Assembly: GCA_900095835.1 (NCBI GenBank)
Contig: LT608321.1
Location: forward strand, 2,333,930 to 2,374,265
DNA length: 40,336 bases
Origin: Ihuprevotella massiliensis
Lineage (GTDB): Bacteria > Bacteroidota > Bacteroidia > Bacteroidales > Bacteroidaceae
Direction of reading: 5' to 3'
Shown: piece by piece, positions 16,542 through 24,672 of the stretch
Position numbering within the stretch: the first letter of the stretch is position 1
How the letters are laid out: each line of letters begins with the position of its first letter
Translations under genes and position numbers: made by a program
Notes under the pieces: generated by a model
The model's input: only the letters and a program-made list of their open reading frames with translations
Told to the model about the DNA's origin: nothing
The model's database searches: none

Positions 16542-17957
16542 TTACAGCCTCCATTTTTTTATGACTTTATCATATTCTTCTGATGAATGCATATTAAATG
16601 AAGGTGGATCAATTGGACGATTTTTGATATTGTATGTCATCGTTGAAATGGTATGGTCGTTGGGAACTGAACTTTCAAGAAGTCCATCTTTGTAGAAATG
16701 ATGTCCAACTCGAGGAAAAAGGTTTGGACTTAATGGTATCTCAGCAAATGGGTTATGAAATATCTGAATGCCATCTGCCCATGTCTCCCTGCACTCCTCA
16801 TTCACTACCTTACCAATCACGTTTGGTAAAATTGCATTCGGATTTGAATTATAGCAGGTCTTTATTTGATATACCTTGTTTTTATGATTGCCATAACCAG
16901 CTTGTATTCCCATTCTGTTGAATTTTGGCAAAGTACCACAAGGAGAAAACAATATAGCACTCACATGTTTGAATTTGTCATCAAGAAAAAGTGGTTTAAT
17001 GCTACTTTCCCTCTTCTGAAATGTGATACCGGATTCGTTTTCCAATGATATTGTACCGTCATCATGATGGATTGCTTTCTGTTCAATACCATATAAGATA
17101 CTTACAATTCCAGGAAAAGACCAAGTCATAGACATATCCGCATGAAAGTCGGCAATGGCATATACCAATGGCTTGCCCTTTACATGTGGAAGTTCCCAAT
17201 ATGGTTGGTCTTTATATGTGTGGTTTAACTTTGAATATAGAGAAGAGCCATACATTAGAGGAATTTCATTCTCCATTTTTTTGCAAATTTCTTCAAATGT
17301 CGGAATATTTGTAGGTTCGTCTAAGTCCTGTTTACGATGGATATGAACAGCTTCTATTGCAATCTCATATCCCATTTTCTCTATCAAAAAGTCAGGAGCT
17401 GTATGATTATAGTTGAAATGAAAGTTCTCCTCCCTAAAATAGCACCATAAATATAATTCCCAAATTCGTGCATCAAAGCCATTTATTGATTGAAATTGAT
17501 CTACAAAATTGCCATCTCTATCCTCGTAGTGAAAAGACAACTCTTCAATGACAGATTTTGCCGCAGTAAAGAATCCATCCTTATCCAATAATATGGTAAA
17601 GTATGGATGTTGCTGCTCAGATTTTACAATCGGAGTGAAAAAGTCATTTGCTGGAAGCTCTTTCTTCAGAGCGTCTTCATTTCGTACATATGTACCCATC
17701 ATGTCTTTTAGAGCTTTTCTTCCTTCCTCTATTGAATTAAGATCCAAATTCATAGAAACGAGACAATACTTGTTTCTTGAATCTCGGTCGAAAAGAATGG
17801 TATGAAATGTTTTATCCTCCTGATCTAAAGAAACAAAACCTATCAGCGAGTCATCTTTAGAAGAATAATATTCCAACTCCTTGTTTACAAGTTTAATAAA
17901 AGGGTCTCTCGTAAAAAGGAGTAAAAGATTTGCCTTATTAGGGTTCAATGGTTTCAT
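16542..17957 (-). CDS. Unrecognised 471-aa protein with PD-(D/E)xK-like pattern, first gene of the defence operon
   Basis: This is a large soluble protein that I cannot place in a named family. The middle shows FDARIWELYLWCYFREENF (158-176), then PDFLIEK (about 187-193) and GYEIAIEAVHI (about 195-205). A helix glutamate, then PD, then a strand ending E-x-x-x-E/A is the layout of PD-(D/E)xK nucleases, here without a clear lysine (EAV). The N-terminal 150 residues look alpha/beta (LLLLFTRDPFIKLVNKELEY). The C-terminal part is rich in aromatic and Pro/Asn residues. It has its own promoter-like -7 element at 17992-17999 and lies 77 bp upstream of the GajA-like gene on the same strand. A role in defence is inferred from this linkage only. 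Confidence 0.7.
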   Translation of the reverse strand: MKPLNPNKANLLLLFTRDPFIKLVNKELEYYSSKDDSLIGFVSLDQEDKTFHTILFDRDSRNKYCLVSMNLDLNSIEEGRKALKDMMGTYVRNEDALKKELPANDFFTPIVKSEQQHPYFTILLDKDGFFTAAKSVIEELSFHYEDRDGNFVDQFQSINGFDARIWELYLWCYFREENFHFNYNHTAPDFLIEKMGYEIAIEAVHIHRKQDLDEPTNIPTFEEICKKMENEIPLMYGSSLYSKLNHTYKDQPYWELPHVKGKPLVYAIADFHADMSMTWSFPGIVSILYGIEQKAIHHDDGTISLENESGITFQKRESSIKPLFLDDKFKHVSAILFSPCGTLPKFNRMGIQAGYGNHKNKVYQIKTCYNSNPNAILPNVIGKVVNEECRETWADGIQIFHNPFAEIPLSPNLFPRVGHHFYKDGLLESSVPNDHTISTMTYNIKNRPIDPPSFNMHSSEEYDKVIKKWRL

Positions 17958-17991
17958 ATATCTAACTAATATTCGATGATTTTTCTGACGA

Positions 17992-17999
17992 CAAAGTTA
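17992..17999 (-). promoter_or_regulatory. Probable -7 element of the defence operon promoter
   Basis: On the minus strand this reads TAACTTTG, a match to TAnnTTTG, 35 bp before the start of the 471-aa gene. A weak TTCG lies 20 bp upstream in place of TTTG. Confidence 0.45.
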
Positions 18000-18033
18000 C
18001 TCATTCATAGCGAGAAAGACGAATAAAACGGTA

Positions 18034-18073
18034 AGAAAAATCCCCTTGCAAGCCAATAAAACTTGCAAGGGGT
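18034..18073 (-). terminator. Terminator of the tra operon
   Basis: CCCCTTGCAAG pairs with CTTGCAAGGGG around a 9-base loop. On the minus strand it is followed by ATTTTTCTT. It lies just after the lysozyme gene and upstream of the defence operon, so it separates the two minus-strand units. Confidence 0.85.
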
Positions 18074-18086
18074 GTACTTGGTTAAA

Positions 18087-18587
18087 TCAGAGAATATAAA
18101 ATAGGGCAAACTCCGCCTTCCTTCTTTTGACTAGTCCCCTCAGAATTTTGCCATTGTAGTGGCAAAAAGAGAGGTATTCCTGAATATAGTTCCTATCTCC
18201 CGACTCTATTTTGCGCAGAAGTTGGCTCTTTGGCTGCTTGCCATAGCCAAGAATGCGCCCAGCGCCGACATTATAAGCCAAAAGAGAAAGGAGTAGAGCA
18301 TCTTTTCCATAGCATTTGAAGCGGTCAAATTGCGCCATAAGGTCAGCGCGGAGCAAAGAGTCCGCTTGCCACTCGGGCATATTCGAAGAAAAATGCTCCC
18401 CCTTTTGAAGTTGATGCCCATAACCCACATACGGATAACAGCCCTTTCCGTGAAATCCCTCAAAGAATTTCACACACACCACAGCACGCTCAAAAGGAGG
18501 AAGCCGAGCAAAAGCAATCCTCTGCTGAGCCCGCAGCCATAGCCACGGGAAGCAGAGGAAAAACAAACAGAACAATAACTTACGCAT
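18087..18587 (-). CDS. Lysozyme-like (GH24-type) hydrolase of the conjugation operon
   Basis: A 166-residue exported muramidase-like protein, last gene of the tra operon. It would open the peptidoglycan locally for assembly of the mating channel. An N-terminal signal (MRKLLFCLFFLCFPWLWLRA) is followed by KFFEGFHGKGC with the likely catalytic Glu, then PYVGYGHQ, the GH24-type GYGH motif. A later LLSLLAYNVGAGRI resembles the helix of phage lysozymes. The frame is open 126 bp further upstream, but that part overlaps traQ in another frame. The ATG at 18587 gives a signal peptide and an 8-bp overlap with the traQ end. The Thr of the classical triad is not obvious. Confidence 0.8.
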   Translation of the reverse strand: MRKLLFCLFFLCFPWLWLRAQQRIAFARLPPFERAVVCVKFFEGFHGKGCYPYVGYGHQLQKGEHFSSNMPEWQADSLLRADLMAQFDRFKCYGKDALLLSLLAYNVGAGRILGYGKQPKSQLLRKIESGDRNYIQEYLSFCHYNGKILRGLVKRRKAEFALFYIL

Positions 18588-19068
18588 CTCGTTCAGTTTT
18601 TGAGGTAGGAGGAGTAGGTTTAGGATGATCCACGTGCTGTTCAGCACTTTTGCCATTAAAACTAAAGTGCAACTCCTTCTTTTGCCCGAAATTATCTTCC
18701 ACATACACATCAATCGTCTGTCGATCAGTAGAGTGCGAAGTGTAATACAAACGGAATTCCTTTTGCATCAACAAATAGCGGTCGTTGGGCACAAGTAATG
18801 TGCCATCCTCCAAACGCAATTCCCCCTTCCCATCGGGTTGGAAATATCGAATCGTATAGTGCGTGTCCTTAAAATCGCCTTCCGCTTTGAGCGAACAGCG
18901 AATTTCAGCCACCGCCCCCTTTATGATGTCCTTTTGAACGGGCAACGTTTGCAGAGAAAAGTCATAAGTTTGCTGCACATCCAACTCAGGAGTACAACTA
19001 GATAGACAAAACCCAGCGAAGGAGAGCACCCCCATCACCCATATTACGCCTAAAATGTTACGTTTCAT
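18580..19068 (-). CDS. traQ: Conjugative transfer protein TraQ (DUF3872), lipoprotein
   Basis: A 162-residue protein of the TraQ/DUF3872 family of Bacteroidetes conjugative elements. The N-terminus is a lipoprotein signal with lipobox LSSC at about 22-25, so it should be anchored in a membrane facing the periplasm. The body is beta-rich (FSLQTLPVQKDIIKGAVAEI, then HYTIRYFQPDGKGEL), with a Pro-rich tail. It lies between traO and the lysozyme gene, overlapping the latter by 8 bp. In CTnDOT-like elements a TraP primase gene separates traO and traQ; it is absent here. Confidence 0.85.
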   Translation of the reverse strand: MKRNILGVIWVMGVLSFAGFCLSSCTPELDVQQTYDFSLQTLPVQKDIIKGAVAEIRCSLKAEGDFKDTHYTIRYFQPDGKGELRLEDGTLLVPNDRYLLMQKEFRLYYTSHSTDRQTIDVYVEDNFGQKKELHFSFNGKSAEQHVDHPKPTPPTSKTERDA

Positions 19069-19078
19069 AGAATAAAAA

Positions 19079-19675
19079 TTAAAGTTGATAGCGAAGTCCC
19101 AAACTCAGCGTCGGTCTAAGTCTGTGAACATCCGAGTTAAAAAGATAGCGCAGTTGCGCTTTTCCACCGACAATAATCCTATCCGTGAGAAAGAGTTCCA
19201 CACTCGTGTGCAATCCTGCGCCATACACCCAGCGTGAGTCGTCCAATAACTTCGCCCCATCGGGCAAAATCATCTTATCTCGATTGAGTTGCTCATAGCC
19301 CACCAGCGCAGAAGTACCAAGATAGAAAAACACATTCTTCCCTTTGTCCGAAAGCAAGGGATGTGCATATCCCATCTGCACGAGATAGTCACGCAGGGGC
19401 ACTTGGTAACTGCGATAACTCAAAGCTTGCTGTTCATAACCAGCCGACACGAAAGTATATTTACCCCGTTTGAGATAGTGAGAAAGCGACAATGTCAGCC
19501 CAAAATCGTCTTGCTTAAAGAGCGATTTGCCTTTCACTATGGGCACACTTGCCGATACTTCCAATCCCTTTTGACTAGGCACCAAACGCTGTGCCTGCAC
19601 CGCAGTGGGCAATCCCACCACTAGTGCAGCACAAAGCGAAGAAAACAAGAGCTTCAGTTTCATAGTTCTTACCAT
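19079..19675 (-). CDS. traO: Conjugative transfer protein TraO
   Basis: A 198-residue exported protein of the Bacteroidetes TraO family, thought to belong to the outer part of the mating channel. It has a signal peptide (about 1-29, ending AVQAQ). Its beta-strand pattern is typical of a small outer-membrane barrel: SLSHYLKRGKYTFVSAGYEQ, then FFYLGTSALVGYEQ, ending LRPTLSLGLRYQL with a C-terminal aromatic pattern. The ATG at 19675 overlaps the traN stop by 7 bp; ATG at 19663 is the alternative. It is part of the traN-traO-traQ run. Confidence 0.9.
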   Translation of the reverse strand: MVRTMKLKLLFSSLCAALVVGLPTAVQAQRLVPSQKGLEVSASVPIVKGKSLFKQDDFGLTLSLSHYLKRGKYTFVSAGYEQQALSYRSYQVPLRDYLVQMGYAHPLLSDKGKNVFFYLGTSALVGYEQLNRDKMILPDGAKLLDDSRWVYGAGLHTSVELFLTDRIIVGGKAQLRYLFNSDVHRLRPTLSLGLRYQL

Positions 19676-20622
19676 TTCAGTTTGAGTTTATCAATCTTTT
19701 GCGCCAACAAGAGTTCCTCTTGGTCAAGCGAAAAAGAAAGCGTGCGTCCCCCTCCACGTTCGTAGAGCGTCACTTGCAGTTCCTTGTCTTGAGAAAGCGA
19801 AAACTGCTCCAAAACAAAGACCCCACGTTCGTTATCGTTTGCCTTCACTTCCAATAATTGATGATAAGCACGAAGCGGTTGCAGCACTTGTTCCTGCATC
19901 GCAGTGCGCTTCGCCACCTTTTTGTCCACCACTTTGAACGTCACAAAGTCCACAGCAAAAGGCATATTCGTGTCATTGTCGATGCGCGTGTAAAAGTAAA
20001 ATAATCCATTGTGCGCATAAAGACCGCGGAGCAAGAACTTCATCCCAAATTGTTGCGCGCCGATGTGCTTAATCCTGCGCTTATCGCTTTGGTAGATACT
20101 CTGCATAATGAGTTTCACCAAGATAGGTGACTCACTGCCCAGTTCCTTGAAATAGATGTCCGAGCGGTTGGAAGGCAATCTTCCAGCCGTAGGCGCAAGG
20201 AAATCCTGCATCTCAATGTTGAGCTTCTCAGGTTCGGTAGCATACTTCACATTAAAGGCATAGAACGAGCCATCTTCGCAAATCACCGATAGATTAGTCT
20301 CCGTTTCAAAATCTTGCACGGCAGCTTTGATGCGCAAGACGTTTTCCGCATCCTCCGCTTTGCCAGCAATGATGTTTTGCGAACCCAAGTCCACATAGCG
20401 AATAGGCGCAGGAAAGATGAGATGCGTAGTCTTGTCGAAAGTCACCTCCAAGCCATAAGGCAAGACAACTCGAGCGTTGGGAACACTTCGGCTCAATCCT
20501 TGGTAGAGCGTCCCCGACGACAAGAGCGAAGAAGAAAGATTCGTGGGTTTATCCTTGCTTTGGGCAAAGACAGCTGTGCTACTCGCCACGAGGAGTAGCG
20601 CAGAGAAAAAGAAATGTTTCAT
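19669..20622 (-). CDS. traN: Conjugative transfer protein TraN (VirB9-like)
   Basis: A 317-residue periplasmic protein of the Bacteroidetes TraN family, the counterpart of VirB9 in the type IV secretion core complex. It has a signal peptide (MKHFFFSALLLVASSTAVFA) and the family pattern LEVTFDKTTHLIFPAPIRYV and DLGSQNIIAGKAEDAENVLR. These are followed by beta-strand-rich sequence to LYAHNGLFYFYTRIDNDTN and VDFVTFKVVDKKVAKRTAMQ. The length is typical. It sits between traM and traO with tight spacing. Confidence 0.93.
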   Translation of the reverse strand: MKHFFFSALLLVASSTAVFAQSKDKPTNLSSSLLSSGTLYQGLSRSVPNARVVLPYGLEVTFDKTTHLIFPAPIRYVDLGSQNIIAGKAEDAENVLRIKAAVQDFETETNLSVICEDGSFYAFNVKYATEPEKLNIEMQDFLAPTAGRLPSNRSDIYFKELGSESPILVKLIMQSIYQSDKRRIKHIGAQQFGMKFLLRGLYAHNGLFYFYTRIDNDTNMPFAVDFVTFKVVDKKVAKRTAMQEQVLQPLRAYHQLLEVKANDNERGVFVLEQFSLSQDKELQVTLYERGGGRTLSFSLDQEELLLAQKIDKLKLKW

Positions 20623-20646
20623 TGTTTATAGCGATTGATTGAATGA

Positions 20647-21903
20647 TTATTTGGTAGGCATCAAGAAGAGTTTGTAACCACCCTTAATGGTCACTTTAAT
20701 GGTACGTAGTTTCTTTTGCAAGAGCTGACTCGCCCCTTGCATCACCCCACGTGCCGTTTCCGAGATGATTTGGTCTTTGGCAGAAGAAGCGAAGGTAAAA
20801 CTCGTTCCCATCGTTCCCCCGATGTTAGCTCCCATTTCTTTGAGGGCAGAGAGGTTCTCCAATTCAGGGATGTAGACACCTTCCTGTCCGTCCATATCAT
20901 AAGCCGAGAGTTTGATAGGAAGAATGCGCCCAGCGTGTTCAATGCTTTTGACCAACAGTAGCATCCGATGTCCTTCTATTTTGGCACTTGCAATGATGCG
21001 ACTCTGACGAGGAAGGTGCAAATTCCCAATGCGCGCATTTTCCAGCAAGCGCAGCACCACATCTTCCCCCTCTTTGAGAACAAGGGTATGGTCAATCTGC
21101 ACCCGAATCGTATTGCGTTCCACTCCCTTTTTCTCATTGTTGATAGAGTGAAAGGCAAGATTGCGCCCCTTCGTCCCATACATTTTGACAAAGTCCGCAT
21201 CACTCATCGCACCCGAGAGAGAAGACACCACTTGTTTTCGTTCGGGAAGCACCTCCACCGTCTTTGTTCCTTCCGATTGCTTGTCAGAAGAAGGCGCAAC
21301 AATAGTGCGTTCCTGCGCTTGAGCAAAAGCATTGTTTAGCGCGGTAGGATTATTAGGCGAAGACTTAGGAAGATACTTCGCAGCCATCTGATAACTCTTT
21401 TCCATCAGCGCCAATTGACGTTCCTCCTCATTCTGTTCCTTATCATCTTTCTTTGCCAATTCATTTTTCAATTCAGCCACTTGCGAGCGAAGTTCTTCGC
21501 GCTCCTTCTCACTAGGGTCAGTGGCATAGAAATCATTGAGCAAGCGGTTGTTCTCCGCATAGCGTTGCATCGACCGCTCAATCTTACTTCGAGAGCGAGA
21601 AGCTTCCACTCTTTCCGCTTCTTCAGCCGCATTCTGCGCTGCAAACTCATCGGAAACTTCCGCCATCTCCGTCTTCGCTTGCTGTTCTTCAGCCGATTTG
21701 TTGCCCTGTTCATAAGCCTTCAGTTTGTTGCTGGGCAATTCTTCCACACTCGCTTGCGGAATACTGTCATTGAGTCCCTGCTGCGCTGCCGTTTTCTCCT
21801 TGCCCGAAGGGGCAAAGATAAACCACATAGAGAGCGCAAAGAGCAATCCTAGTCCGCCAAAGACGAGCCCTTTTTTCAGTTGATCTTGTTGTTTCTTATC
21901 CAT
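20647..21903 (-). CDS. traM: Conjugative transfer protein TraM (VirB10-like)
   Basis: A 418-residue protein of the Bacteroidetes TraM family, the VirB10-type link between inner and outer membrane in the mating channel. A short cytosolic N-terminus precedes a transmembrane helix near 13-30 (GLVFGGLGLLFALSMWFIFA). A long charged coiled-coil-like region follows (about 60-180, Glu/Gln/Ala-rich). The C-terminal domain has RVQIDHTLVLKEGEDVVLRL, then IASAKIEGHRMLLLVKSIEH and LSAYDMDGQEGVYIPELE. Its start overlaps the end of traL by 28 bp. Confidence 0.93.
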   Translation of the reverse strand: MDKKQQDQLKKGLVFGGLGLLFALSMWFIFAPSGKEKTAAQQGLNDSIPQASVEELPSNKLKAYEQGNKSAEEQQAKTEMAEVSDEFAAQNAAEEAERVEASRSRSKIERSMQRYAENNRLLNDFYATDPSEKEREELRSQVAELKNELAKKDDKEQNEEERQLALMEKSYQMAAKYLPKSSPNNPTALNNAFAQAQERTIVAPSSDKQSEGTKTVEVLPERKQVVSSLSGAMSDADFVKMYGTKGRNLAFHSINNEKKGVERNTIRVQIDHTLVLKEGEDVVLRLLENARIGNLHLPRQSRIIASAKIEGHRMLLLVKSIEHAGRILPIKLSAYDMDGQEGVYIPELENLSALKEMGANIGGTMGTSFTFASSAKDQIISETARGVMQGASQLLQKKLRTIKVTIKGGYKLFLMPTK

Positions 21904-22184
21904 AATTGAGGTATTGGTTTTAATTGCTGATATTCCGTGTCTTGTTGTTGGAGCGCAGGTCTGTCCAGATGCTCATTCTTCGGAATTGGTAAGGCAGTAG
22001 TGTGAGGAGTCACAAAGAATTGCGCAATCATAAAGAGAGAGCAAAGTAGATACACCAAACTAATGCCATAGACCAGTGTTTTTCTCTGCTTCGTACTTAG
22101 TCGTTCACATTGTTGTTTTAGCCACACCTTTCCGCGAATGATCCAGCTGCGGAGCATTCGTTGTGGAGAATACGTTCGTGTCAT
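21876..22184 (-). CDS. traL: Conjugative transfer protein TraL (small membrane protein)
   Basis: A 102-residue single-pass membrane protein in the traL position. A basic cytosolic N-terminus (MTRTYSPQRMLRSWIIRGKV) precedes one hydrophobic helix near 38-60 (LVYGISLVYLLCSLFMIAQF) and a polar tail. Its ATG would overlap the stop of an unshifted traK as ATGA, and its end overlaps traM. The family assignment is from size, topology and gene order. Confidence 0.85.
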   Translation of the reverse strand: MTRTYSPQRMLRSWIIRGKVWLKQQCERLSTKQRKTLVYGISLVYLLCSLFMIAQFFVTPHTTALPIPKNEHLDRPALQQQDTEYQQLKPIPQLWIRNNKIN

Positions 22185-22211
22185 CGTTTGTAAGTTTGAA
22201 GGTCTTGATTC

Positions 22212-22793
22212 TCACGCACAACAAAGTGTTCCATCAGAAATCCCGTCCGAGCGCACCGCATTTTGCAGGGTGCAAGTCGTGATCAGACTACGTTCCGTCA
22301 CGTTACTAGGTCGAACAATAAACATGCGTGCATAAGTCGTCACGGCATAAGGATACACCTTAAAGTCACATTGTATAGAGTCAATTTCCACACGCTGATT
22401 CACATTGCCCGAGATGGCACTATTGAAATACCCCTTTTCTGCCAAATCCTTGTAATAATCAAAAGCCGATTTATCACAAAGCGCAAAGGCACGTGCCATA
22501 TTTTGCTCAATAGCATCCTTGTCGGGAGCAATGCTAAAGAAGAGCTCGTGGAAACGTCTGACGTGTTCGCGTGCTTCCACAGGACGATTGCGAGAAGCAT
22601 CTTGACTCAGTGCCAACATCAAAGATTTCCCTTGGTCAAGGACATAGATTTTTTCTCGTTGCTCTCGAGCAAAGTTGTAGGAAGCGTAGAGCGCATAAGC
22701 CGTAATGCCCACACAGAGCAAGGCAAAGACGATGATGTATAGCCTAATCTGACTAAATGCCGTCTGAATGTTTTTTAGAGATTTGAATTCCAT
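22212..22793 (-). CDS. traK: Conjugative transfer protein TraK, C-terminus altered by a frameshift
   Basis: Inner-membrane protein of the TraK family (VirB8-like assembly factor). One transmembrane helix lies near 17-38 (LYIIVFALLCVGITAYALYA), followed by a periplasmic domain with VEIDSIQCDFKVYPYAVTTY and RMFIVRPSNVTERSLITTCT. As read, the frame ends SDGISDGTLCCA at 22212, giving 193 residues. Dropping one G in the GGG at 22242-22244 restores SDG-FLMEHFVVRENQDLQTYKR. Its stop is then at 22181-22183, overlapping the traL ATG as ATGA, for 203 residues. So this copy carries a +1 shift or an assembly error. Confidence 0.9.
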   Translation of the reverse strand: MEFKSLKNIQTAFSQIRLYIIVFALLCVGITAYALYASYNFAREQREKIYVLDQGKSLMLALSQDASRNRPVEAREHVRRFHELFFSIAPDKDAIEQNMARAFALCDKSAFDYYKDLAEKGYFNSAISGNVNQRVEIDSIQCDFKVYPYAVTTYARMFIVRPSNVTERSLITTCTLQNAVRSDGISDGTLCCA

Positions 22794-22810
22794 AGGAGTG
22801 TATATTGAAA

Positions 22811-23848
22811 TTATTTGCCTTTAATAAGCATCCCCTTGATACGTCCACCGATATTTCCCACGGCAGCTCCCGTACCAGCAGCAGTAGCCTTACCACCTGT
22901 GTAGGCTCCTTGTGCGCCACCCTTTGCCACGCTATTGACATTGCGACCATAAGCCCCAATACCGCCACCAGCTTCGATGATCCAGCCAGCCACAGTGGGC
23001 ACACAGAAATATCCCACAATGCCAATGAGGAAGAAGACAATGTAGTACCACGTTCCCGAGTCGGGAACATAGTTCGCACTCGAAAGCGCTGCAATGTCTT
23101 TTTGTACCATCAAAACTTGAATCTTGGCAAGCAAAGCCGAAAGAATGGAACTCACGGGCAACCACAGATAGACCGATATGTAGCGCGAGAACCACGCACT
23201 GAGCGAACCCGAAAGTCCATCCCACACCGAGATACCAAAGACGACAGGTCCTAGAATGGAAAGCACAATAAGGATAAAGGTGCGGAGAGTATCAATAATC
23301 AAACCAGCCGCGTTGTAGAGCAATTCCATGAAATCTCGGAAGAGTTTCATAAACCATTGCTTCGTCTGATAGGCAGCCCTTTCAGCATACATCCCAGCAA
23401 TGGTCACCGCATCTTCCGGACCGATGATACCCATCTCCTCAATCTTCTCGTCAAACTTCTCATTAGATACCAAATAAGCCGTTTCGGGCTTTTTCAGATA
23501 AGCCGCCTCTTGGAGTTTATCCCTCCTTTTCACCAACTGCGCCAGCGTGTTTTCTTGTTGATGCACCATCGCTTCTGTGCCTTGCACCACAGGAGAAAGC
23601 ACCGCATTCATCGTCCCCAACACCACCGTTGGGAAGAACATGATGCAAAATCCCAAGACAAAGGGACGGAGCAAGGGAAACACATCGATAGGTTCAGCCC
23701 GTGCAATGGATGCCCAAACGCGCAGGGCAATGTAAAAGAGCGCACCCAGACCGGCAATTCCCTTGGCAATGCCCGACATCTGCGCACAGAGCGGCATCAT
23801 CTCATCGTATGTAGAGCGCAGTAGGTCGTGTAAACTAGCGAAATCCAT
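22811..23848 (-). CDS. traJ: Conjugative transfer protein TraJ (multi-pass membrane)
   Basis: A 345-residue polytopic inner-membrane protein of the TraJ family, the VirB6-like component of Bacteroidetes mating channels. It opens MDFASLHDLLRSTYDEMMPL. Hydrophobic segments include IAGLGALFYIALRVWASIA, LRPFVLGFCIMFFPTVVLGT, AGLIIDTLRTFILIVLSILG and IVFFLIGIVGYFCVPTVAGW. A Gly/Ala-rich tail ends at the stop. The frame is open to a TTG at 23866 inside traI, but the ATG at 23848 gives the normal family start with an 11-bp gap. Confidence 0.92.
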   Translation of the reverse strand: MDFASLHDLLRSTYDEMMPLCAQMSGIAKGIAGLGALFYIALRVWASIARAEPIDVFPLLRPFVLGFCIMFFPTVVLGTMNAVLSPVVQGTEAMVHQQENTLAQLVKRRDKLQEAAYLKKPETAYLVSNEKFDEKIEEMGIIGPEDAVTIAGMYAERAAYQTKQWFMKLFRDFMELLYNAAGLIIDTLRTFILIVLSILGPVVFGISVWDGLSGSLSAWFSRYISVYLWLPVSSILSALLAKIQVLMVQKDIAALSSANYVPDSGTWYYIVFFLIGIVGYFCVPTVAGWIIEAGGGIGAYGRNVNSVAKGGAQGAYTGGKATAAGTGAAVGNIGGRIKGMLIKGK

Positions 23849-23859
23849 AGCACCCACTC

Positions 23860-24489
23860 CTACCAATATCGGTTTGCCGTGTTACCATATAGGGCTTGCA
23901 CCGCCGAGAGGTCACCCTTTTCTCGGGCACGCACGTAGCTCACCGAAATGTTCTTTCTTGTGTAATAAGACACCAACGAGCGATACTCACGCAGTGTGGT
24001 GTAGATGCGGTCGATGGCTTGCATACGCTCGTGATCGTTCATCGAAAAAACACCACTCTTGGCAACAGACTTGAGTTCTTTCAGACTCTCGCCACTTTGT
24101 TCCAAGAGTTTGGTATATCCCGAAGCGATGGCAGCAAGTTCCGAAGGACGAAAATGAGGGTCGCGCAGCATCTGTTTGTAGGAAGTGACGTAGATGTCAG
24201 AAATATCGCCCACCATCAAGATACACTCCTTGACTTTGTAGGCATCGCCAATGAGATTGTTCACCTTGCGGAGTGCGTCATAGTATTTCTTGGTGTCGTT
24301 GTAGAGCTTCTCCACCTCCTTAAATCCATTCAAGGTATTCTTGACCGTCTTACCAGCAGTGGCAATTTCTTTGACCGTGTTGGCAATGTTGCCCGCAAAA
24401 TTGGTAGGGTCAGTCACCACCCATTGGGCATGAGCCTTGCCACAAAAAAGCATGGAAAGCAATAAGACTGAAAATATGTACTTTTTCAT
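23860..24489 (-). CDS. traI: Conjugative transfer protein TraI (DUF4141)
   Basis: A 209-residue exported protein of the DUF4141/TraI family of Bacteroidetes elements, resembling VirB5 in position and helical make-up. It has a signal peptide (MKKYIFSVLLLSMLFCGKAHA). A mostly helical body follows with NFAGNIANTVKEIATAGKTV and EVEKLYNDTKKYYDALRKVN. It ends ALYGNTANRYW. It lies between a repeat block (24541-24625) and traJ. No traH-sized gene is present between it and traG. Confidence 0.9.
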   Translation of the reverse strand: MKKYIFSVLLLSMLFCGKAHAQWVVTDPTNFAGNIANTVKEIATAGKTVKNTLNGFKEVEKLYNDTKKYYDALRKVNNLIGDAYKVKECILMVGDISDIYVTSYKQMLRDPHFRPSELAAIASGYTKLLEQSGESLKELKSVAKSGVFSMNDHERMQAIDRIYTTLREYRSLVSYYTRKNISVSYVRAREKGDLSAVQALYGNTANRYW

Positions 24490-24540
24490 TTGTTGGTTGA
24501 TTTGAAATGATGAGTATTCGAGTTAGCTATGTGAGATTAC

Positions 24541-24625
24541 TGTAAAGAAAACAAGGGACTTTTGCGAAAAAACGTCCGACTTTTTTGGGAAAATCTCCCA
24601 CGTTTTTGGAAAAATATCGGAGATT
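24541..24625. repeat. 21-bp tandem repeats between traG and traI
   Basis: Read on the minus strand there are at least three units of exactly 21 bp, each beginning TTTTTCC or TTTTCCC or TTTTTTC, followed by an A-tract and a GTGGGAG/GTCGGAC/GTCCCTT core. Weaker units continue toward 24650. The word and spacing match the blocks at 2084-2125 and 32104-32166. The minus-strand frame through it is not a convincing gene. Confidence 0.8.
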
Positions 24626-24672
24626 TTTTTAGTTCTCTCGGAGATTTCTGTGCGCTTCTTGGGAGCTGCTGT

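Noticed and set aside
24541-24625. Possible CRISPR array
   Set aside because: Units are contiguous 21-bp tandem repeats without unique spacers, and no cas genes are present.
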